This document shows positions 35,411 through 45,617 of a DNA stretch of 64,000 bases, in pieces (position 1 is the first letter of the stretch; each line of letters starts with the position of its first letter). The DNA lies in assembly GCA_003224085.1 (NCBI GenBank), contig QHYK01000084.1, forward strand, positions 1 through 64,000. The letters are read 5' to 3'. The DNA comes from Acidobacteriota bacterium. GTDB taxonomy: Bacteria > Acidobacteriota > Terriglobia > Acidiferrales > UBA7541. Below the pieces are notes generated by a model. That model worked only from the letters and a program-made list of their open reading frames with translations. It was not told where the DNA came from and made no database searches. The position numbers were made by a program, and so were the translations under genes.

Positions 35411-36403
35411 CTACTCGCTCTTCCTCTGCTGCACGCCCTTCACCGCGCCAAGAATCAGGTTGTAAGCCGCTTGTCGCGAAATGCCTGTTTTGTCGCGATC
35501 GTCGAAGGGCGTAGACGCCACGCCAAACGCCCCCACTTTTTCGCACTGGAACATTTCCGTCAAAGCCGCTGCCAGTTCGACGCTGGTTGGGCCTCCAGGC
35601 ACCTTCAGCGGATGCCCTGGCACTTCACTGGGATCCAGCCCATCCATGTCCACGTGTACGTAAATTACGTCCGTAAGATCCGAGAGCCGCTTCACCTCGC
35701 GATGCAAGTTCGCGGAGCGCGTGCGCACGTCCTCCAGCGTGAGCTGCTGAATGTCCGAACGGTCCAACAGTTCCTGCTCCAGCGGATCCGTGTCCCGCAC
35801 GCAAACTTCGACGATGTGCCGCGTGGGAATCGCAGGCTGCAATCCCGCCTTGAGCCGCATTCGCGTGAGGCATTGCCCGGCCGCAATCGCCACTGGCATG
35901 CCGCCAAGCATCCCGCTCAGCGTCGTTTCCGGCGTATTGAAATCCCCGTGCGCATCAACGAACACCATGCCCACGCGCAGCGGTTTCGCGGTCGGCCCCG
36001 AATGCTGCAACCCACTGAGCATTCCCAGAAGCCCGCTGCAATTAGCGAGGAATCCGATGGGCAAATATCCACTGCGCCGCTCCTCGGCAACAATCTTCCC
36101 CATGTCGCCGCTCGCCAGCGCCAGATGATTCCACGAACCGTAGGCCTTCTCCTCTTCCGCGGTTAGCGCCACGGTGTCGGTCGGTTTCACCTGCACGCCT
36201 TGCTGCTCCAGAAGCTTTCGAATGCCGCCTTCTTCCAAATAATCCGGCCCGCGCGAAATGTCCGGAACATTTCGTTCGCCGACGTATGGCATTTTCACTA
36301 GCGCCACGCGCACCGGCTTCGTCTCGCCCTCACCGCTCTTTGCAAACAACGTCACCACAAACACCATCAGGCCCACAAAAAACAAAGCCTTGAAGCGCCT
36401 CAT
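35411..36403 (-). CDS. Exported arginase-fold protein with altered metal motif
   Basis: A 330-residue ureohydrolase-fold protein with an N-terminal hydrophobic segment (KALFFVGLMVFVVTLFA) that should export or anchor it. Two metal motifs are present: FVDAHGDFNTPE and VHVDMDGLDPSEVPG. The first, normally GGDHS, is replaced by LANCSGLLG, so a Cys stands at the usual ligand His. Substrate may differ from arginine. Start ATG 36403; the frame to 36442 overlaps the mdh end. It is 25 bases downstream of mdh. Confidence 0.8.
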   Translation of the reverse strand: MRRFKALFFVGLMVFVVTLFAKSGEGETKPVRVALVKMPYVGERNVPDISRGPDYLEEGGIRKLLEQQGVQVKPTDTVALTAEEEKAYGSWNHLALASGDMGKIVAEERRSGYLPIGFLANCSGLLGMLSGLQHSGPTAKPLRVGMVFVDAHGDFNTPETTLSGMLGGMPVAIAAGQCLTRMRLKAGLQPAIPTRHIVEVCVRDTDPLEQELLDRSDIQQLTLEDVRTRSANLHREVKRLSDLTDVIYVHVDMDGLDPSEVPGHPLKVPGGPTSVELAAALTEMFQCEKVGAFGVASTPFDDRDKTGISRQAAYNLILGAVKGVQQRKSE

Positions 36404-36428
36404 CGCTTTCCTCACCCTGAGCGAGACA

Positions 36429-37370
36429 TCACCAGAGTCCAAGAACTGTCACGAGTTCCTTCACCGAATTCGCCGACTTCTGCAGCGCCGCATTTTCCTC
36501 CGGCGTCAATTTAATTTGAATGATTTCTTCCACTCCCTTGACGCCCAGCTTCACCGGTACGCCAACAAACAATCCTTTAATTCCGTACTCGCCTTCGAGA
36601 TACACCGCGCACGGCAAAATCTTTTGCTTGTCCTTCAAAATCGCCTCGACCATTTCCACTGCTGCCGCCGATGGGGCGTAGTACGCCGAACCGGTCTTCA
36701 GTAAATTCACAATTTCCGCGCCGCCCTTCCGCGTGCGTTCGACGATTGCGTCAATGCGTTCTTTCGGCAGCAAGTCAGGGAGGGGAATTCCCGCTACTGT
36801 CGAATACCGCGGCAGCGGCACCATGTCGTCGCCATGCCCGCCCAGCACGAACGAGTGCACGTTTTCCACGCTCACTTTGCATTCCATGGCCACAAACGCG
36901 CTCATGCGTGCCGAGTCCAGCACGCCCGCCATACCGATCACGCGATTCTTCGGAAACTTGCTGACCTTGAATGCCGTTTGGGCCATAGCGTCCAGCGGAT
37001 TGGTCACCACGACGAGGACGCAGTTCGGCGAGTGCTTCACGATCTGCTCAACGACGCCTTTCACCACGTCGTAGTTGGCTTTCAGCAAATCGTCGCGGCT
37101 CATCCCCGGCTTTCGCGGAAATCCGCACGTGACCACCACCACGTCGCTGTTTGCAGTCGCGGAATAGTCGCCGTTCACGGTCGAAATGCCCAGCGCCTGT
37201 GAATCACTTCGTGTAATCGGCCCGGACTCCAGCATGTCCAAGCCTTTTCCCGCGGGAGGCCCGTCTAAAATGTCCGTTAGCACGACATCAGCCAGCTCCC
37301 TGTCCACTATCCGCTGCGCCGCTGTCGATCCCACAAAGCCGCCTCCCACTACCGTCACTTTCTTCCGCAT
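36429..37370 (-). CDS. mdh: Malate dehydrogenase (lactate-dehydrogenase-like class)
   Basis: A 313-residue NAD-dependent enzyme. The Rossmann motif is [17 protein letters not shown], substrate Arg residues lie in [15 protein letters not shown] and [14 protein letters not shown], and the catalytic His is in [16 protein letters not shown]. It interconverts malate and oxaloacetate in the TCA cycle. ATG 37370 follows AAGAGGAGACTTC; the frame to 37394 is not needed. It sits 44 bases after icd on the same strand, forming a TCA pair. Confidence 0.96.
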   Translation of the reverse strand: MRKKVTVVGGGFVGSTAAQRIVDRELADVVLTDILDGPPAGKGLDMLESGPITRSDSQALGISTVNGDYSATANSDVVVVTCGFPRKPGMSRDDLLKANYDVVKGVVEQIVKHSPNCVLVVVTNPLDAMAQTAFKVSKFPKNRVIGMAGVLDSARMSAFVAMECKVSVENVHSFVLGGHGDDMVPLPRYSTVAGIPLPDLLPKERIDAIVERTRKGGAEIVNLLKTGSAYYAPSAAAVEMVEAILKDKQKILPCAVYLEGEYGIKGLFVGVPVKLGVKGVEEIIQIKLTPEENAALQKSANSVKELVTVLGLW

Positions 37371-37414
37371 GAAGTCTCCTCTTTTCTTCCGCAAGTAGCT
37401 GGTTAAATCCGTCG

Positions 37415-38839
37415 CTAACGCCTCGCCGCCGTCGCTCCCCGCATGTTCTCAATGATCGCCGATGCGAACGACGAGGTCCCCAGCTTGACCGCCCCGGGCA
37501 TCAGCCGTTCCAGGTCGTACGTCACGCGCTTCTGCTGAATCGTTCGCGCAATCCCGTCCTCAATGAGCTTCGCAGCTTCTTTCCATCCCAGAAACTCAAA
37601 CATCATCGCCCCCGAGAGCATCACCGAACTCGGATTGATGACGTCCTTGTCCGCGTATTTCGGCGCCGTTCCGTGCGTGGCCTCGAATACGCCGTAGCCG
37701 TCGCCAATGTTGGAGCCCGGCGCCATACCCAGCCCGCCGACCTGCGCCGCACACGCATCGGAAAGATAATCGCCGTTCAGATTGGAAGTCGCCAATACGC
37801 TGTACTCATCCGCGCGCATCAGCACCTGCTGGAATACCGAATCCGCGATGCGGTCGTTAATCATTAGTTTCTGTTTCCACTGGCCCTTCCCATGCGTCGC
37901 GTAAATCGCGTCGAGCGTCTTTTTCACTTCGTCGTAGACGGTTTTTTTGAACGCGTCCGTTGCCTGCTCGAGGCCGGGCTCGATCATCGCCGCATTCTGT
38001 TCGACCGTCAGCGCTGGATTCTTGTCTTTGTTGTCGAGAATCCAGCTTTCGCGCTCGGTCACCGTCTGTGCGCGAAACTCTTCGCGCGCCAACTCGTAGC
38101 CCCAGTCTCGAAACGCGCCTTCCGTAAATTTCTGAATGTTTCCCTTGTGCACCAGCGTGACGCTTTTCCTTCCGTGCGCCAGCGCGTACTTGATCGCGCG
38201 ACGCACGAGCCTCTTCGTCCCCGTCGGCGAAATCGGCTTGAGGCCCACGCCGGAATCCCAGCGAATTTGCTTCTTGCCGTCTTTCAGCATTTCGTTGTTC
38301 AAGAATTCCAGTAGCTTTTTTACTTCCGGCGTTCCAGACTTCCACTCTATCCCGATGTACACGTCCTCCGTGTTCTCGCGGAAAATCACCACATCCATTT
38401 TTTCCGGCGCGCGCACGGGAGAGGGAACTCCCGGGAAATAGCGCACGGGGCGTTCACAGGAATATAGGTCGAGGACTTGCCGCAAAGTCACGTTCAAGGA
38501 ACGAATCCCGCCGCCCACTGGCGTTGTCAGCGGCCCTTTGATCGCAATGCGAAAATCCCGAATCGCGTCGACGGTGTCATTCGGCAGCCATTCTTTGAAC
38601 GCGTTGAATGCCTTCTCTCCCGCGAAAACCTCAAACCACGCCACGCGCCGCTTGTCGCCATAGGCTTGCTCCAGCGCCGCATCAAAGACGCGCCGCGACG
38701 CTTTCCAGATATCTCGCCCGGTTCCGTCGCCCTCGATAAAGGGAATGATCGGCGTGTCCGGCACCTGCAAGTCGCCGCCGCTGTAGCCAATCGGTTTTCC
38801 GTCAGCTGGTATGGATTCCCCGTTGTACGAATTTTTCAT
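37415..38839 (-). CDS. icd: NADP-dependent isocitrate dehydrogenase
   Basis: A 474-residue enzyme of the bacterial Icd type. Features include [15 protein letters not shown], the active-site Ser region [67 protein letters not shown] and the NADP-binding [12 protein letters not shown]. It converts isocitrate to 2-oxoglutarate and CO2. AAGGAGTAGTCTCCC precedes the ATG. Somewhat longer than the E. coli enzyme, within the range of the family. Confidence 0.96.
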   Translation of the reverse strand: MKNSYNGESIPADGKPIGYSGGDLQVPDTPIIPFIEGDGTGRDIWKASRRVFDAALEQAYGDKRRVAWFEVFAGEKAFNAFKEWLPNDTVDAIRDFRIAIKGPLTTPVGGGIRSLNVTLRQVLDLYSCERPVRYFPGVPSPVRAPEKMDVVIFRENTEDVYIGIEWKSGTPEVKKLLEFLNNEMLKDGKKQIRWDSGVGLKPISPTGTKRLVRRAIKYALAHGRKSVTLVHKGNIQKFTEGAFRDWGYELAREEFRAQTVTERESWILDNKDKNPALTVEQNAAMIEPGLEQATDAFKKTVYDEVKKTLDAIYATHGKGQWKQKLMINDRIADSVFQQVLMRADEYSVLATSNLNGDYLSDACAAQVGGLGMAPGSNIGDGYGVFEATHGTAPKYADKDVINPSSVMLSGAMMFEFLGWKEAAKLIEDGIARTIQQKRVTYDLERLMPGAVKLGTSSFASAIIENMRGATAARR

Positions 38840-39180
38840 GGGAGACTACTCCTTATGCCAGGGTCGATTTCTTGCGGGCATGTAGGGGCGCGCTTTCGCG
38901 CGTCCCCGGCTTATGCTCCGTTGCGGGCATGAAAGGAATGGGCCGCGCTGCTTTCTGCTGCTATCGCTTTGACAATTGCCCGGCCGGATGCCCCTTACGA
39001 TGCAGGGGCGGGGCTCGTTTATCCTGAGCGTAGCTGAAGGACCCCGCCCGCGATGCAGATCGCGTGGACAGCATCGAGCAAACTACAGAAGATATCACAT
39101 CGCGCCGCGCGACGAGTATAATGCCAGCCCATTACCCATCCGTAGCAGCCGCTTTAGGCTGCCGCAAACAGGAGAAAGGC
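38840..39180. repeat. Intergenic stretch with REP-like palindromes
   Basis: No gene is seen. It contains gtaggggcgcgctttcgcgc followed by gtcccc (38883-38908) and ggggcggggctcgtttatcc followed by tgagcgtagctgaaggaccc (39005-39047). Both belong to a family also present at 41310, 42433, 49256 and 54521. Confidence 0.55.
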
Positions 39181-39543
39181 ATGGTCATGGATTGGAATCA
39201 GTACCACAAGGAAATCGGCGCTCGCGTCGGCGAGCTGGGCAAGCTGTCTCCCGACACTCTGAAGGGGTATCAGACTCTCAGCAGCGCGAACGCGAAAACC
39301 ACCAAGCTTGGCGAGAAGACGCGCCAGCTTATTTCGCTAGCCGTGGCGGTCACCACACGCTGCGATGGCTGCATCGTGTTTCACACCGATGCGGCTCTCA
39401 AGGCCGGCGCGACTCGGGAAGAAATCTCCGAAACGCTGGGAGTAGCGGTCAGCATGAACGCCGGCGCAGCGTTGATTTACTCGGCGCGCGTCCTCGACGC
39501 CGTCGAAGCCAAGTCCGGCGCGCATGCTTCCGCCAACGACTGA
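39181..39543 (+). CDS. AhpD-like carboxymuconolactone-decarboxylase-family protein
   Basis: A 120-residue all-helical protein. The redox motif TTRCDGCIVFHTDAALKAGATREEI has the CxxC...H arrangement of AhpD-type alkylhydroperoxidases. The C-terminal VAVSMNAGAALIYSARVLDA is family-typical. It probably acts in peroxide defence as a thiol-dependent oxidoreductase; the partner is unknown. ATG 39181 follows GGAGAAAGGC, whereas the upstream frame to 39064 has no signal. Confidence 0.87.
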   Translation: MVMDWNQYHKEIGARVGELGKLSPDTLKGYQTLSSANAKTTKLGEKTRQLISLAVAVTTRCDGCIVFHTDAALKAGATREEISETLGVAVSMNAGAALIYSARVLDAVEAKSGAHASAND

Positions 39544-39923
39544 GGTTTTCAGGTAGCGCCGTGCTTCAGCACGGCATCTTGAAGCGAAATCCAGAGCCAG
39601 ACCAGACGCCGTCAGTGGTTTCATGGTTTCTGGGGTCCCCGCAACAGTTTTGGGAAAATCTGGACCGGCTCGATTTGTGCTAAATCCGGACGCTGAGCCT
39701 CAAGTTGGCATCGGGATGCCTCAGGGAGTTGCCGGACGAGGTCCTGCCGAAGCTGTATTTTCAGGTTGCCGCTGCGTATGCGGATTGCGCGCATCCGCGA
39801 CAACACCATCCTTTCCCCGGACACACGCAGTCTTTTCTTGCTTCGCTTGAACGGTTGCTTCTGGCTCGTAGCCCAGCCAAAGCCCGACCACCCTCCGCCA
39901 ACGTTTCTGAGAGTCAGTTTCGC
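39544..39923. other. Intergenic region, no gene recognised
   Basis: 380 bases between convergent genes. A small palindrome (gccgtgcttcagcacggc, 39559-39576) lies just after the AhpD-like stop and may end transcription. The remaining short frames have no recognisable product. Confidence 0.4.
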
Positions 39924-41237
<1,314 letters not shown>

Positions 41238-41701
41238 GCCGCTCCTTTTGTGTCAAGTTCTTGTAGGGTTGGCCTTCTACTGCCGACCGCGTCCGAATTC
41301 TGTATGTAGGCGCGTTTTGGGGCGCAGCAGTGCTGCGCCCTTCTGTCATCTGCTTGTCAACAGCCTGTTAGTGCATGATCGGATTCTTAGCGGACCCGAC
41401 CATGAAAATTGGAATTGTAAACAATTGAAATCAAGGATTGCGGCAGCGGAAGCGCGCTGCGGCCCCGAACAAAGCATTTATGATGCGGGAACCGCCGCCA
41501 ATTTGCAAATCGCAGAAAACAAAAAGACTTGGCTGTCAGATCATGTCTTGTCGACATTTCGCGGAGCCATTCTAGTTTAGGCCGCCTCAGGAAGGTATAG
41601 ACGATTAGGACAATGGCTCTTCCTTTGGCTGCCTCACTTTTCCCTTTCTGGCTTAGATTGAAAGAAAGCAGGCGGAGGGTTCCGCCACGGAGGAGTCTAG
41701 A
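41238..41701. other. Intergenic region with one perfect hairpin
   Basis: 464 bases with no supported gene. GGGCGCAGC-AGT-GCTGCGCCC (41320-41340) is a perfect 9-base stem followed by TTCTGT. Downstream, a purine-rich leader (gcggagggttccgccacgga) with its own short palindrome ends at the next gene. Confidence 0.5.
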
Positions 41702-42364
41702 ATGAAGCTTTCCACTCGCTATGCAATTTTTGTGATTGCGGCGGCGGTACTTTTCGCTGCGGCTCTCACTTTGTTCAGCGCCCCGTCAGGTGCCCAGGAT
41801 GACGGCTGGACGATCATGCGCGCCGAGTACGGCACGCGAGCCCGGCATAAAGATGTCACCGACATCGTGAAAGACCTTGTCGGCAGCGGCGGCGTCAACG
41901 GCCGCGTGGCCGTCAACAATCAAACCATGGGCGGCGATCCCACCGTCGGCGCCGAGAAGCATCTGCGCATCTGGGCCAGAAACCGCAAGTACGAAGAGCG
42001 GGAATTCGAATATAAAGAAGGTGGCTTTGTGGATGCTGTCATGTTTGCCGTGCGCCGCGACCGCGACGATTGGAACGACCGCCCGGTCAGTTACGGCGAT
42101 CGTGATCGGGATCGTGACCGCGAATATTCCAATGGCCTCTCCATCGTCCGCGCCTACTACGGCTGGCAAGCAAGCACCAACAATGTGACCGAGCTGCTGC
42201 GCAGCCGGATGCGCGACGGTCAACTCAGTTTTGTTGTTACAAACAGCGCCATGGGCGGTGACCCCGCCATCGGGGCGGACAAAATCCTGGTAGTGATCTA
42301 CCGCAACCAAGGGACGGAAAAAGCGGCGATCGTTCGCGAAGGCTATACCCTCACGCTCCCGTAA
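41702..42364 (+). CDS. Secreted protein with two DUF3395-like repeats
   Basis: A 220-residue exported protein: signal peptide (YAIFVIAAAVLFAAALTLFSAPSGAQ), then two copies of one motif. Copy one is YGTRARHKDVTDIVKDLV...NQTMGGDPTVGAEKHLRIWA and copy two YYGWQASTNNVTELLRSRM...NSAMGGDPAIGADKILVVIY. The motif resembles DUF3395, known from DnaJC11-type C-termini, as a free-standing secreted form. A DRDRDRDRE linker separates them. GGAGGAG precedes the ATG. Function is unknown. Confidence 0.75.
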   Translation: MKLSTRYAIFVIAAAVLFAAALTLFSAPSGAQDDGWTIMRAEYGTRARHKDVTDIVKDLVGSGGVNGRVAVNNQTMGGDPTVGAEKHLRIWARNRKYEEREFEYKEGGFVDAVMFAVRRDRDDWNDRPVSYGDRDRDRDREYSNGLSIVRAYYGWQASTNNVTELLRSRMRDGQLSFVVTNSAMGGDPAIGADKILVVIYRNQGTEKAAIVREGYTLTLP

Positions 42365-42432
42365 TTTTTCGCCCTGCGCCCTATTGGGCATGAGGTATTT
42401 TGCAGCTCGCAAAAGACGGCGTCCGTCGAATC

Positions 42433-42486
42433 ATTTGCAGGGGCGCGCTTTAGTTTACCCAGAGCGACGAAGGGGCGCGTCCCCAT
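42433..42486. repeat. REP-like palindrome (GGGGCGCGCTT type)
   Basis: gcaggggcgcgctttagttt acccagagcgacgaaggggc gcgtcccc forms a long imperfect inverted repeat. A near-identical unit is at 54521-54570. Confidence 0.6.
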
Positions 42487-42588
42487 GAGAATTTTCCAAC
42501 ACGAGTCGCAAAGTCACTCGCTGTCATCCCTACCCTCGGGTCGCGGTCTTCTGCGGCCTGGGGCAGAGGGATCTGCTTCTCAGGTTTG

Positions 42589-43089
42589 TCATCCGCGCTG
42601 CTTCGGGAACCGCCGCAGTTCGAAAATCAGGTACGCGACGACCGCGAGATTGACCATTAGAGCGAAAATCCTGCCGCTGCTCGCGCGCCTCACAAGCTCA
42701 TAAATCTCAATCGGTAGGAGGGAAGAAGTCGTGACAATCGTGAAATACTCCGCCCAGCGCTTCCGCAGCGCCAAGCCCACCCCTTCCACTGAGAAAATCC
42801 CCGCGTAAATGAAGGTGCCCACGCTCAGTTCTTTCAGCCGCCGGTCGTCCAGGATCGAGAGTCTCGCCAACAAGAGATCGATGAACTGATTGTGTGGATC
42901 TACTCCGAACATGTTGATCCAATGCACCACAATGGCGGCCACGTCTTTATGAAGAAGTCTCAGCGCGCCGACTCCAACCGCGATCAATCCGCAAGCCTTC
43001 AGCAGCTTGAACGCGGCGATGATCCACAGGCCCCGGCCTCGCTGTGCGCCTCCACGCAGTTTCTCGCCGTGATCAGCCTTCTCAGACAT
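42589..43089 (-). CDS. DUF2127-family membrane protein
   Basis: A 166-residue membrane protein with four hydrophobic segments (LWIIAAFKLLKACGLIAVGVGAL, LSVGTFIYAGIFSVEGVGLAL, YFTIVTTSSLLPIEIYEL, IFALMVNLAVVAYLIFEL) in the order typical of DUF2127. ATG 43089 follows AAAGGCGGGGGA; the longer frame to 43191 is unsupported. Role unknown. Confidence 0.82.
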   Translation of the reverse strand: MSEKADHGEKLRGGAQRGRGLWIIAAFKLLKACGLIAVGVGALRLLHKDVAAIVVHWINMFGVDPHNQFIDLLLARLSILDDRRLKELSVGTFIYAGIFSVEGVGLALRKRWAEYFTIVTTSSLLPIEIYELVRRASSGRIFALMVNLAVVAYLIFELRRFPKQRG

Positions 43090-43219
43090 TCCCCCGCCTT
43101 TCTGAGTGGCTAGGAATTGTATGTTCAAAGGTAGCAATGGCAGTGCATGATTTTCGCCCTCGCGGAATCTGATGGCTGGCTCGACCGACAAGTCTTGCGA
43201 AGGAACTGGACCCTAGCAG

Positions 43220-43312
43220 CTAGCGGCGTTTGCTGTCTTTCAGGTCGATTGCGCTGACGGCGGTGATCCCCACAAGCATCAGAATGGCGGCGAGCAGGAC
43301 GATAACAATCAA
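43220..43312 (-). CDS. Possible 30-residue membrane microprotein
   Basis: TTG at 43312 lies seven bases after AGGAG and opens a 30-codon frame: IVIVLLAAILMLVGITAV followed by SAIDLKDSKRR. One transmembrane helix and a charged tail are the usual look of a bacterial microprotein. It lies between two envelope-protein genes. No homologue can be named and chance is possible. Confidence 0.4.
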   Translation of the reverse strand: MIVIVLLAAILMLVGITAVSAIDLKDSKRR

Positions 43313-43509
43313 GGGATTTCTCCTGGTCTTGCCCGTGGAGATGCAACTCGATCGCCAAGCACCAACATCCGACTTTTCAATTGTTTACAGATCGGCTGGC
43401 ACTTCCACAAGGCAAGGAAACAGGACATCTTGCTGACACAATTTTCCTGCATCTGTTGTACTGGTACTTGCTCAAGATTCCTGTTTCGGTTGCCGTAGGT
43501 GCATCCAGA

Positions 43510-44445
43510 CTAGGTAGTGCTCTTGGTCAGCCTAATCGAGCCATCGCCCGTGTGGATAGTCAGCGTCTGGCCTCCGCCATTCATCTTGCCGCGCACTTCC
43601 GACCTGCTGAACGTGCCCTCGACCGTCACGGGTACCCCCAAGCTGATGTGCCCGTCGCCCGTCGTCGCGTTGATGTCCGCCTGAAAATCCGCTGGGAGGG
43701 AAATGTCCACGCTTCCGTCACCGGTTCGGAGGGTCCAAGCCGTCGCCATCCTGGAGCCGGGCAGGACGCGCGTGTCTACGCTGCCGTCGCTCGTCCTGAC
43801 GTTTAATGCCTCGAACCGTCCTACCAACCGGATATGCCCATCGCCGGAATCGGCCTCGACTTTGCCGTCCAACTCCCGGGCCTCAATCGAGCCATCCCCG
43901 GTGCGCAGCTTAATGTCGCCTTTCAGCGCATCAACTGTGATGCCGCCGTCGCTGGTGTGCAGGTCCATCGTGCCATCCAGGTTATTGGCCTTTACCGACC
44001 CGTCGCCGGTGTGCACGTTCAGCGTCCCGCTGAGCCCGCTGGTTTCCACCGGCCCATCTCCCGTATTGACCTGCAAATCGCCCTGCTGAGGCATGCGCAC
44101 TTCAATGTGCAGCCGCCGATTGTGGCCCCAGCCAAAATTGATGCCCCAGTGGCCCGTCACGCGCGCAATAAGCTCAACCTTGTCACCATCTTGCCGCGAA
44201 TCCACGCGCAGGTTCTTGCCCAATTCATAGCCTTGGTATTCCACGCGAAATTCGACCTGCTTGGCGTCTCCCGACGTGACCCGCACGCTGCCGTCGTTCG
44301 TTTCCACGCCCACGCTAGGCCGGCCTGACACGGGAAAAGACTTGGTGACCTCTTCGGCTCGAACCATCTGTGGCGCGGCCAGTGAAGCTGCCAGGATGGC
44401 CGCGCACGCGATTCCTAGGCGATAAGCGCTTGCGATGACTTGCAT
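43510..44445 (-). CDS. Exported DUF4097 beta-helix-like protein
   Basis: A 311-residue exported protein. After a signal peptide (YRLGIACAAILAASLAAP) the sequence is built of repeats with the core HTGDGSVxxxxLxGxxxLxTSDG, making a right-handed beta-helix of the DUF4097 type. About ten turns are seen from residue 45 to the end. ATG 44445 has GGAGGA upstream. Such proteins are frequent in Acidobacteriota near transcription regulators; the ligand is unknown. Confidence 0.85.
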   Translation of the reverse strand: MQVIASAYRLGIACAAILAASLAAPQMVRAEEVTKSFPVSGRPSVGVETNDGSVRVTSGDAKQVEFRVEYQGYELGKNLRVDSRQDGDKVELIARVTGHWGINFGWGHNRRLHIEVRMPQQGDLQVNTGDGPVETSGLSGTLNVHTGDGSVKANNLDGTMDLHTSDGGITVDALKGDIKLRTGDGSIEARELDGKVEADSGDGHIRLVGRFEALNVRTSDGSVDTRVLPGSRMATAWTLRTGDGSVDISLPADFQADINATTGDGHISLGVPVTVEGTFSRSEVRGKMNGGGQTLTIHTGDGSIRLTKSTT

Positions 44446-44646
44446 AACCGTAGTTTTCCTCCGTGGGTGCGTAATACCTTGCTCTGACAGAAGGTACGCC
44501 AATTTCTGCCAAAATGTTCCCCTTGGCTACTGCCACGATTCGTTTCCATCCTCCCTCTGACGTTGCCAAAAGCCAAGATCAGGCCTATGCTAGCCCGCAA
44601 ATCGCGACCCAAACTATAGCCCAAACTCTGAAATACGGAGGGAACG

Positions 44647-45117
44647 ATGAAAAGATTCTTGACTGCTGCGGTCGTGCTGGGAGTCTGTTTCTTTTTTCTT
44701 GTGAACACGTCTGGACAACAAACCGAACAGGAATTGCGCGTCCTGGTGCCGAAGATTGTCGCTTCCTGGGAGACTTTTGACCTTGCGAAGATTGAACCGT
44801 ATTATGCGGCGGACGCGGACCTTACCTACTTCGACCTCGCTCCTTTGAAATACAATAACTGGGCCGAGTATCGCGCCGGTGCGCAGAAGGGTCTCTTCGA
44901 ACCCAATAGCAGCATCAAGGCCAAAATAAACGACGACCTGCGCGTGCATTCCAGCGGTAAGTTTGCCTGGGCCACCTTCACCTTCGGCGCAGACATCACC
45001 AGCAAGCAAGGCGCGACCACGCACCTCGACGCGCGGTGGACCATGGTGCTCGAAAAGCGCGCCAAGGGCTGGATCGTCGTCCACGAGCACGTCTCGGCCC
45101 CTTTAGGCGGCGCATAG
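44647..45117 (+). CDS. Exported SnoaL/NTF2-like protein
   Basis: A 156-residue protein with a signal peptide (FLTAAVVLGVCFFFLVNTSG) and a single NTF2-like cone domain: LVPKIVASWETFDLAKIEPYYA, ADLTYFDLAPL, WATFTFGADI and LDARWTMVLEKRAKGWIVVHEHVS. This resembles the DUF4440 ketosteroid-isomerase group. The substrate is unknown. CGGAGGGAACG precedes the ATG. Confidence 0.85.
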   Translation: MKRFLTAAVVLGVCFFFLVNTSGQQTEQELRVLVPKIVASWETFDLAKIEPYYAADADLTYFDLAPLKYNNWAEYRAGAQKGLFEPNSSIKAKINDDLRVHSSGKFAWATFTFGADITSKQGATTHLDARWTMVLEKRAKGWIVVHEHVSAPLGGA

Positions 45118-45129
45118 ACATTGCCGCGG

Positions 45130-45540
45130 AAGCAGGTGCTCTTGGATTGGCGCGCTTTATGCGGCGCAGCAAATCCCCGAATCGCGGGTCCGCACGAAGG
45201 CTATCAAGCATTGGCTCGGCATTTAGAAAATTGAACCAGCAATCATGGTACTCGATTGCTTTTTTCGGCGAGGCACACACCTTGTCTTTGTCTCCCAGGC
45301 CCGTATAAACTCCAGCGCGTTTGGGAAAAAATACGGATCCAGTTCCAGCGCCTGGTTCAGACTGCTAATGGCCTCGCCGTCACTGTGCGCGCGGTAGAGA
45401 CGAGGGCCCCAGCCTGCGTTGATGATCAGCGAAAGTGGATCCAACTCCAGGGCCCGCTTGCTTTCCGCTATCACTTGGTCGTCCCGTCGCTCGGCTCCAA
45501 GGATTTGCGCCTACCGCGCATGTGCCGTTGCATAGCTGGG
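45130..45540 (-). pseudogene. Remnant of a TPR protein (CadC/TolB-TPR type)
   Basis: The minus strand from 45540 reads SYATAHAR-stop-AQILGAERRDDQVIAESKRALELDPLSLIIN, then a TPR unit ending SLNQALELDPYFFPN. After a frame change near 45290 it gives PMLDSLRADPRFGDLLRRIK. These are the last TPR copies and the standard C-terminus of large acidobacterial winged-helix or kinase TPR proteins. The N-terminal part and several repeats are gone, so it is a fossil. Confidence 0.7.
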
Positions 45541-45617
45541 GTCTTAGAAACGTGACTGAACATATGAAATGACCGACTTAGCGGGCGGGCGGCGGGTTGG
45601 CGCTTTATGGGAAACCT

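Noticed and set aside
39621-39850. Short frames on both strands between the AhpD-like gene and ino1
   Set aside because: Neither has a start signal or a recognisable product.
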